Source: Rothia sp035916755 (lineage in GTDB: Bacteria; Actinomycetota; Actinomycetes; Actinomycetales; Micrococcaceae). From it: DNA of 64,000 bases. A program made the position numbers and the translations under genes. The notes below the pieces were generated by a model that was given only the letters and a program-made list of their open reading frames with translations, was not told where the DNA came from and did not search any database. The stretch is from contig NZ_JAYWIX010000002.1 of the NCBI RefSeq assembly GCF_035916755.1, positions 310,001-374,000 of the forward strand, given 5' to 3'. This document shows, in pieces, positions 58,681-64,000 of the stretch. The first letter of the stretch is position 1, and each line of letters starts with the position of its first letter.

Positions 58681-59603
58681 CCCTGAGCGAGCTAATTCTT
58701 GCCCACCCCGACCTGCTGGTTGACGACCAGACCGCCCGCTATGAGCAGGTGGGGCAGGTGCCCGGTCTCTGCGTGGGGTTCGTTCCCGGGGTTATGCCCG
58801 GTAAGTGGTTTACCCGGTGGCGGGAGCGCTATTCGGCGTTGGCTCCCCTGACCGACGTCGCCCTAACTGAGGGGCAGGGCCTTGCTTCGCTCGATGCTTT
58901 TGCGGATATGGCGCTGGTGCGCGCTGAGGACGAGCCCGAAGCCCGCGATAAGAAGCGCTACCACGCGATCGAGCTCTACCGGGAAACCCCGGTGGTGGTA
59001 CTCCCTAAGGACCACCTGCTAACGGTGCTCGAGACCGTTCCGGTTGCTGAGCTGGCCGAAGAATTTTTGCTCCAGAGTCCCGATGAGGTACCCGAGTGGC
59101 GCGATCTTTCCACCGACTACCGGGCCGAGAACCCGCGTCCGCTGCCCCAGATGCGCCACCGGGCTGACGCGATTGAGCTGGTGGCTGCTGGGCTGGGCCT
59201 GTTGGTGGTACCGATGTCTGTAGCCCGTTTTTACCACCGCAAAGACCTGACCTACCGCCCGGTTGAGGGACTGGGCGAGTACCCGGTTCTGCTGGTGTGG
59301 AAGCGGGAGATGCGCGAGGACGCCCGCGAGCAGGTAATCCAGGACTTCGTGGGGATTACCCGCGGCCGCACCGCTGCCTCTCAGCGCGGTAGCGATAGCC
59401 GCGAGGTAGCCCTTGAGAAGCAGCGGCGTGAGAAGGAAGAAGCTAAGCGGAAGAGGGCGGCTGCCAATAAGCGCCGTGAGGCTGAAGACCGCAAAAAGCG
59501 CAACGCCAAGAAGAACGGCAACTTGCGTCAGTACCAGGCTCAAAAGGGCGGCAAGGGGAGTGCTAAGGGCTCGGGCCGAGGCTCCCGGGGCAAAAAGCGT
59601 TAG
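58677..59603 (+). CDS. LysR-type effector-binding domain protein without HTH, basic tail
   Basis: 308 residues. From about residue 25 it follows the LysR substrate-binding fold: GLCVGFVPGVMPGKWFTRW, VVVLPKDHLLTVLETVPVAELA, RADAIELVAAGLGLLVVPMS. The N-terminal winged helix of LysR regulators is absent. In its place are 25 unrelated residues. The last 85 residues form a charged basic tail (EKQRREKEEAKRKRAAANKR, then KGSAKGSGRGSRGKKR) that could bind nucleic acid. A sensor of a small ligand or a DNA-associated protein is possible. Coupled to the VTT gene. Confidence 0.8.
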   Translation: MTLSELILAHPDLLVDDQTARYEQVGQVPGLCVGFVPGVMPGKWFTRWRERYSALAPLTDVALTEGQGLASLDAFADMALVRAEDEPEARDKKRYHAIELYRETPVVVLPKDHLLTVLETVPVAELAEEFLLQSPDEVPEWRDLSTDYRAENPRPLPQMRHRADAIELVAAGLGLLVVPMSVARFYHRKDLTYRPVEGLGEYPVLLVWKREMREDAREQVIQDFVGITRGRTAASQRGSDSREVALEKQRREKEEAKRKRAAANKRREAEDRKKRNAKKNGNLRQYQAQKGGKGSAKGSGRGSRGKKR

Positions 59604-59634
59604 GCTACAACCTGCACCGAGGGTCTACCGAGAG

Positions 59635-60675
59635 CTAGCCCTTTGGGTCGGTCTTTTCTTCTGCTTTCTGGGTAGAAGAGGAAATCACGGCGCGTTCCTC
59701 GCGTGTCTCGCTGCGAATCACCGACTGGTTAGCCAGTGGAATGCGAATGCCACGCTGGTCCATAGCCTTCTTAAGCTCTTCCCGGAGTTTACGCCCCACC
59801 GCGAACTGCTCAGAGGGGGCAGTCTTGACCGTCAGGCGTAGTACCACCGATTCACCGGTCACAGACTGCACGCCCAGGTACTGGGGCTTGCCCGATATAT
59901 TCTCTTTGATGCCGGGCAGTTTGATGGCTTTTTGAATTGAGGTCATGAGGAAGCTGGCCATCTCGTCGATATCGGCATCGTAGGGAATGGGCAGATCGAT
60001 AATGGTACGGGCCCAGCCCTGGGAAGAGTTGCCCACACGTAGAATCTCGCCGTTGCGCACGTGCCAGAGGGTTCCTGCCGTATCACGCACCTGGGTGGTG
60101 CGCAGACCCACTGCCTCTACCTCGCCCTCAGCCTCACCCAGATTGACCCAGTCACCGATGCCCAACTGGTCTTCAGCCACGATGAAGATACCCGAGAGGA
60201 AGTCTTTAACGAGAGACTGGGCCCCGAACGAAAGGGCAACACCCACCACACCGGCTGAGGCGATGACGGGGGCAATATTGAAGCCCAGCTCAGCGATAAT
60301 CATGACGATCATGACCGTCCAAATCACAATCGACGAGACCGACCGGAGCACCGAGCCAACGGTCTGTGCCCGCTGGGACTGGCGGGCGCTCGCCAGAGAT
60401 GTATCGGCTTTCCACCGGCTAGTTTTACTTCCCTTTTTCTCTTCTGCTGCAACCACCCGGTTGCGGGTGCCTCGGGCGATAGAGTCGGTGACGTGGCGAA
60501 TGACCACGCGCACCAGGCCGTGTAAGACGAACCCGATGATAATAATGATGAGTATGCGCAGGGGTGCTCCCAGCCAAAAATCTAGGCTGGCCAGCCTGGC
60601 CATTACGGTTCCGGCGGCCTCGGCACTTTCTTCAAGGGGCGTTGTTTCTGCTGCTAAAATCCCGGTCGCTGTCAT
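59635..60675 (-). CDS. MscS-family mechanosensitive channel
   Basis: ATG at 60675 gives 346 residues; frames further upstream are not membrane-like. Helices lie at about 32-55 and 110-155, the pore-lining TM3 being VIASAGVVGVALSFGAQSLV followed by KDFLSGIFIVAEDQLGIGDW, the MscS signature. A cytoplasmic beta domain follows (RTTQVRDTAGTLWHVRNGEI). A charged insert (about 75-100) between the first helices is larger than in E. coli MscS. It helps release solutes on osmotic downshock. Apparently leaderless, with TAGGCT 7 bases before ATG. Confidence 0.9.
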   Translation of the reverse strand: MTATGILAAETTPLEESAEAAGTVMARLASLDFWLGAPLRILIIIIIGFVLHGLVRVVIRHVTDSIARGTRNRVVAAEEKKGSKTSRWKADTSLASARQSQRAQTVGSVLRSVSSIVIWTVMIVMIIAELGFNIAPVIASAGVVGVALSFGAQSLVKDFLSGIFIVAEDQLGIGDWVNLGEAEGEVEAVGLRTTQVRDTAGTLWHVRNGEILRVGNSSQGWARTIIDLPIPYDADIDEMASFLMTSIQKAIKLPGIKENISGKPQYLGVQSVTGESVVLRLTVKTAPSEQFAVGRKLREELKKAMDQRGIRIPLANQSVIRSETREERAVISSSTQKAEEKTDPKG

Positions 60676-60682
60676 ACCTATG

Positions 60683-60688
60683 AGCCTA
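60683..60688 (-). promoter_or_regulatory. -10 element for the MscS-type gene
   Basis: Minus-strand TAGGCT, 7 bases before ATG 60675. Confidence 0.45.
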
Positions 60689-60801
60689 TCGTCTTTGTCT
60701 GAAGAAAACCGGTATGCCAGCTGCTCATGAACGCTTGGACGGCACACCTGAGCCAAGGGTGCAATAGACTGGTTTTTCAGAGACGAACAAAGGAAGAAGA
60801 G

Positions 60802-61278
60802 ATGCCCCTGGTGATGGATACCCGCCCGGCCGCTTACGCCGTGGTGATTGAGGACGGCAAGATTCTGCTCTCTCGCTGGGTACCGCATATTCCCGGTTAC
60901 CGCCCCGGCTGGACTCTACCCGGTGGCGGCATGGATCCCGGCGAACAGCCCCATGAGACTGCTGTGCGCGAAGTCTTTGAAGAAACCGGTTACCGGGTGG
61001 AACTTGACCGCCTGCTGGGGGTACATGCGGCCTACTTTGAGCCCGAAGCCGGGGCAACCCGTCCTTTCTGCGCCCTGCGTACCCTCTATACTGCCCACGT
61101 CACCGGTGGAGAACTTACTGCCGAGGTCGGCGGATCAACCGACCTGGCAGAGTGGGTGCCTTTGGCCGAGCTTGACCAGCACTTCTACTATTCCCTGGTG
61201 GACGAGGCCGCCCGCCTCTTAGGGTACGCGGACGCCCGTGAGCTGGCAGCCAGCTACCGGGAGGGTTTACATGACTAG
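60802..61278 (+). CDS. Nudix hydrolase
   Basis: ATG 60802 with AAGGAAGAAG upstream; 158 residues. The Nudix box Gx5Ex7REUxEExGU is complete: GGMDPGEQPHETAVREVFEE followed by TGY. The region before it, GWTLPGG, is also typical. Substrate unknown, likely a nucleotide derivative. Its end overlaps the next gene by 8 bases. Confidence 0.9.
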   Translation: MPLVMDTRPAAYAVVIEDGKILLSRWVPHIPGYRPGWTLPGGGMDPGEQPHETAVREVFEETGYRVELDRLLGVHAAYFEPEAGATRPFCALRTLYTAHVTGGELTAEVGGSTDLAEWVPLAELDQHFYYSLVDEAARLLGYADARELAASYREGLHD

Positions 61279-62455
61279 GGAAACGACTAAGGAACAAGGA
61301 CGCCCGTGCACGCAGAGCTACCGCGCCCAGCTGGTTGCTCTCGCTGCGGCCACCGGCCTTCTACTGAGCGGCTGTGGCAGCTCACCGACCGGCAGCGGTG
61401 CAACTACCTCGACCAGCCCCGCCACGACCGCTACCCTGCGTATCGGTACCGGGCTAACGGCTGAGACCCGCCACGCAGCCTATATCTACCAGGCTGCCCT
61501 GCAAGAAGCGGGCTATACCGTTGAGGTAGTTGAGACCGCCGACAGTCGCCCCGCCTACTTCGCCAGCATGGGTATAGATACCGCTGTCACCGCTACAGCC
61601 AGCCCTACTGCAACCGGCCCGGCAGATGGGCTTGTGCATATCACCCCTGATTTGTCTGGCGACCTGCTCCTCTACCTCACCGATAACGGAGCGGTTAGCC
61701 CCACCATTATCGAAGAGGAGCGGGCTAGCGCCGCGGCAGAAACCAGCCCCACGCCAACCCCCACTGCGAGCGTAGAAGCTAGTGCGGGCGCGTCCGCTGA
61801 TTCCAGCCCTACCGCTACACCAAGTCTTACTGCCACGCCCAGCCCCAGCGCTACCTCGCTTAACGTGCGTGGGCTTAGCAGCAACGACATCGTCAGCTAC
61901 GTTGACCGTGCCCTGCCCGATACCGCTGAGGTGCTCTCACCCTCGAGTGCCACCAACCGGTATGGCTACGTGGTCACCCGGGCTACTGCCCAGCGTTACG
62001 GTCTTGAGACCATGAGCGACCTGGGGCAGGTCTGCTCTGAGCTGAGCCTGGTTGCCCCCGAAAGCTACGCCACCAACCCTAGCGGCGCCAGCTTGCTGAG
62101 CACCCACTACAGCTGCACCCCGGGAGCCAGCAAGACCGCTGATAGCCGGTCAGATCAGGCCCAGGAGCTCATCACCGGCGCAACCAGCATGAGCTACATG
62201 TACTCAGCCAGCGCAGAGATCCCGGCCAATAACCTCGTGCTGCTTGAGGATCCCGAGCGCACTCAGCTCGCGCAAAACATCGTGCCCGTCACCCGCGCCG
62301 GGGAGCTGCCCCAGCAGGTCAAGGACATCATCAACGATGTCTCCGCTAACCTCGACACCGATTCCCTGGTACGCCTCAATACGCTCACGAGCGGTGATAA
62401 CCCCGTCTCAGAAACCGACGCCGCCCATTTCTGGTTGACCAACATGAAGGGGTAA
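61271..62455 (+). CDS. OpuAC-like substrate-binding lipoprotein with low-complexity insert
   Basis: ATG 61271 overlaps the Nudix stop; 394 residues. Signal peptide with lipobox LLSGC (lipidated Cys near 35). The domain resembles OpuAC/ProX solute-binding proteins, with TATLRIGTGLTAETRHAAYI and VEVVETADSRPAYFASMGID, resuming at VLSPSSATNRYGYVVTRATA and AQRYGLETMSDL. Between the two parts (about 160-205) is an insert of Ser, Thr, Pro and Ala repeats. There are no ABC permease or ATPase genes beside it. Compatible-solute binding is possible; the insert may change that. Confidence 0.75.
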   Translation: MTRETTKEQGRPCTQSYRAQLVALAAATGLLLSGCGSSPTGSGATTSTSPATTATLRIGTGLTAETRHAAYIYQAALQEAGYTVEVVETADSRPAYFASMGIDTAVTATASPTATGPADGLVHITPDLSGDLLLYLTDNGAVSPTIIEEERASAAAETSPTPTPTASVEASAGASADSSPTATPSLTATPSPSATSLNVRGLSSNDIVSYVDRALPDTAEVLSPSSATNRYGYVVTRATAQRYGLETMSDLGQVCSELSLVAPESYATNPSGASLLSTHYSCTPGASKTADSRSDQAQELITGATSMSYMYSASAEIPANNLVLLEDPERTQLAQNIVPVTRAGELPQQVKDIINDVSANLDTDSLVRLNTLTSGDNPVSETDAAHFWLTNMKG

Positions 62456-62458
62456 TCT
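62453..62458 (+). promoter_or_regulatory. -10 element for the aminotransferase gene
   Basis: TAATCT covers the stop codon of the lipoprotein gene and lies 7 bases before ATG 62466. Confidence 0.45.
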
Positions 62459-62465
62459 AAATCTC

Positions 62466-63683
62466 ATGGCATTCAAGCAATCAAAAAAACTTCAAAACGT
62501 TCTCTACGATATTCGCGGGCCCATTCTGGAAGAAGCCCAGCGTATGGAAGCGCGCGGTCACCGTATTCTCAAGCTCAATATCGGTAACCCGGCGCCCTTC
62601 GGTTTTGAAGCGCCTGAAACCATCATGATGGATATCATCGAGCACCTGCCCTACACCCAGGGCTACTCTGATTCCCGTGGCCTTTACTCTGCCCGTACCG
62701 CCATTGTGCAGTACTACCAGAACGAGGGCATCATGAACATCACCACCGACGACGTCTACCTGGGTAACGGCGTCTCGGAGCTGATTCCTATGACCCTGCA
62801 GGCCCTGTTGGATAACGGGGACGAGATTCTGGTCCCCAGCCCCGACTACCCCCTGTGGACGGCTGCCACCCAGCTTGCAGGCGGCAAGCCGGTGCACTAC
62901 CTCTGTAACGAAGAGGACGGCTGGCTGCCCGATATCGAGGACATCAAATCAAAAATCACCCCCAACACCCGCGGCATTGTGGTCATAAACCCCAATAACC
63001 CCACCGGTGCTGTCTATACTCCCCAGGTACTCCAGCAGATTGTTGACCTGGCGCGAGAACACGAGCTGGTAATTTTTGCTGATGAGATTTACGAGAAGAT
63101 TCTCTACGACGGTGCCCAGATGACCCACGTGGCAGCTCTTGCAGGCGACGACGTGCTCACCCTGACCTTCTCGGGTCTTTCCAAGGCCTACCGGGTCTGC
63201 GGCTACCGTGCTGGCTGGGTGGCTATTTCGGGGCCCAAGCTTGCGGCTGCCCCCTTTATCGAGGGTATTAACCTGCTGGCTAATATGCGCCTGTGCGCTA
63301 ACGTGCCTGCCCAGCATGCCGTACAGACCGCCTTGGGCGGCTACCAGTCCATCAACGACCTGATTCTGCCCGGCGGACGCCTGAAAGAGCAGCGGGACCT
63401 GTCTTACAAGATGCTCAGCGAAATGGACGGCGTGACCGTGCAGCAGGCTGAGGGTGCCCTCTATCTCTTCCCCAAGCTCGATATCGATAAGTTCAATATC
63501 ACCAGCGACGAGCAGTTCATGCTTGATTTGCTACGGGAGCAGAAGATTCTGCTGAGCCATGGCACTGCCTTCAACTGGTCAGCGCCCGACCACTTCCGCC
63601 TGGTCTTCCTGCCCGATACCCGCACCCTGGCCGATGCCCTGGAGCGCCTGGGTAACTTCCTGGCTGACTACAAGCAGAACTAG
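62466..63683 (+). CDS. PLP-dependent aminotransferase, AlaA-type
   Basis: 405 residues, class I/II aminotransferase. The start VLYDIRGPILEEAQRMEARG and LNIGNPAPFGFEAPETI are typical of the alanine aminotransferase AlaA group. NPNNPTGAVY and the PLP-lysine loop TFSGLSKAYRVCGYRAGW follow. It most likely moves amino groups between alanine and 2-oxoglutarate, but substrate range varies. No ribosome site; it seems leaderless. It converges on xseB with overlapping stops. Confidence 0.92.
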   Translation: MAFKQSKKLQNVLYDIRGPILEEAQRMEARGHRILKLNIGNPAPFGFEAPETIMMDIIEHLPYTQGYSDSRGLYSARTAIVQYYQNEGIMNITTDDVYLGNGVSELIPMTLQALLDNGDEILVPSPDYPLWTAATQLAGGKPVHYLCNEEDGWLPDIEDIKSKITPNTRGIVVINPNNPTGAVYTPQVLQQIVDLAREHELVIFADEIYEKILYDGAQMTHVAALAGDDVLTLTFSGLSKAYRVCGYRAGWVAISGPKLAAAPFIEGINLLANMRLCANVPAQHAVQTALGGYQSINDLILPGGRLKEQRDLSYKMLSEMDGVTVQQAEGALYLFPKLDIDKFNITSDEQFMLDLLREQKILLSHGTAFNWSAPDHFRLVFLPDTRTLADALERLGNFLADYKQN

Positions 63684-63919
63684 GACGTCTGGTTCTGGCG
63701 GGCGGCGTCCAGGGTTGCCTGGGCGCCGTCGAGCCATGCTTCACAGCGCTGAGCAAGGGCCTCGCCTCGCTCCCACAGGGCAATAGATTCTTCAAGCGTG
63801 CTCGCACCGGACTCCATGCGGGCTACAACCTGCAGGAGCTCTTCACGGGCCTGCTCGTAGGTCAGCTGCTCAACCGGAGTCGCGTTGAGTTCTGTCTTGA
63901 ATTCGATGGCGTTGCTCAT
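63680..63919 (-). CDS. xseB: Exodeoxyribonuclease VII small subunit
   Basis: 79 residues. LTYEQAREELLQVVARMESG and STLEESIALWERGEALAQRC are the XseB helical hairpin. It joins XseA to form the single-strand exonuclease that trims DNA ends. AGGAAAGG precedes ATG. Its stop overlaps the aminotransferase stop (CTAG). xseA lies directly upstream on the same strand. Confidence 0.95.
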   Translation of the reverse strand: MSNAIEFKTELNATPVEQLTYEQAREELLQVVARMESGASTLEESIALWERGEALAQRCEAWLDGAQATLDAARQNQTS

Positions 63920-63934
63920 AGGTTTCCTTTCCTC

Positions 63935-63955
63935 AACCTGGCATCTGACCAGGTT
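63935..63955 (-). other. Small hairpin between xseA and xseB
   Basis: CAACCTGG-type arms: AACCTGG and CCAGGTT pair over 7 bases around CATCTGA, in the 37-base gap between the xseA stop and the xseB start. Confidence 0.4.
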
Positions 63956-64000
63956 CTAGTGGTTTTTCGCGTGCACGGCGGTAACGGTTGCGTCCACAGC
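63956..64000 (-). CDS. xseA: Exodeoxyribonuclease VII large subunit, C-terminal end only
   Basis: The last 14 codons read AVDATVTAVHAKNH before TAG (63956-63958). The DATVTAV pattern fits the XseA C-terminus, and its place before xseB agrees. The rest is beyond the window. Confidence 0.75.
   Translation of the reverse strand, partial: AVDATVTAVHAKNH

Noticed and set aside
59987..60730. 247-residue open frame on the plus strand
   Set aside because: Opposite the MscS-type channel; composition is Thr/Pro/Arg-rich with no motif.
1..64000. tRNA, rRNA, CRISPR arrays, insertion sequences, prophage
   Set aside because: I looked for CCA-type cloverleaf sequence, evenly spaced repeats, transposase motifs and integrase motifs and saw none. 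A tRNA or small RNA scan would be needed to exclude short RNAs fully.

Overview
The window reads as one continuous stretch of chromosome from a high-GC actinobacterium of the Micrococcaceae, most like Rothia or a close relative. Supporting signs are mycothiol synthesis (mshA), an L17 ribosomal protein with the actinobacterial C-terminal extension, SURF1, GuaB3, a VanY-type lipoprotein, many GTG starts, and many genes whose start codon lies 6-8 bases after a -10 hexamer (leaderless mRNAs). The genus is inferred from gene content and sequence feel, not from a database search. I see no rRNA, tRNA, insertion sequence, prophage or CRISPR array.

Layout. 1-6.5 kb: end of rlmN, then infA-rpmJ-rpsM-rpsK-rpoA-rplQ, truA, and rplM-rpsI. 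6.6-9.1 kb: a PPK2 polyphosphate kinase and glmM. 9.3-12.5 kb: mannitol operon mtlA-mtlD. 12.5-18.4 kb: mscL, a D,D-carboxypeptidase lipoprotein, coaA, glmS, acpS and nnrD. 18.4-22 kb (minus strand): a polyprenyl-phosphate sugar transferase, then mshA with a tightly coupled phosphatase-like gene. 22.2-26.5 kb: alr-tsaE and tsaB-rimI-tsaD (cell wall and tRNA t6A). 26.5-30 kb (minus): a carboxylate-amine ligase, a THUMP-like methyltransferase and a short MFS protein. 30.1-32.2 kb: CIRCE-controlled groES-groEL. 32.4-34.6 kb: an OatA-like acyltransferase. 34.7-40.8 kb: guaB, guaB3, SURF1, a DUF3817 protein and guaA. 40.8-41.2 kb: hairpin-rich spacer with a VOC-family gene remnant. 41.2-48.8 kb: an alpha-glucoside island with two GH13 glucosidases and a MapP-like phosphatase on the minus strand, facing a PTS EIICB permease, an RpiR-type regulator and a small membrane protein on the plus strand. 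48.9-53.1 kb: a 1310-residue helicase-like protein with damaged catalytic motifs plus a small coupled gene. 53.1-64 kb: FmdB-like zinc ribbon, 5-formyl-THF cyclo-ligase, galU, a membrane protein, a CYTH-CHAD protein, a VTT membrane protein coupled to a LysR-effector-domain protein, an MscS-type channel, a Nudix hydrolase coupled to an OpuAC-like lipoprotein, an aminotransferase, xseB and the end of xseA.

How they work together. Most genes are housekeeping. Two loci stand out. First, mshA is followed after 9 bases by an uncharacterised phosphatase-family gene, a natural candidate for the mycothiol phosphatase step (MshA2), which to my knowledge has no assigned gene. Second, the alpha-glucoside island combines PTS uptake (which makes a 6'-phosphorylated disaccharide) with a MapP-like phosphatase and two non-phospho glucosidases. 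This suggests import with phosphorylation, removal of the phosphate, then hydrolysis of the free sugar by one maltase-like and one isomaltase-like enzyme.
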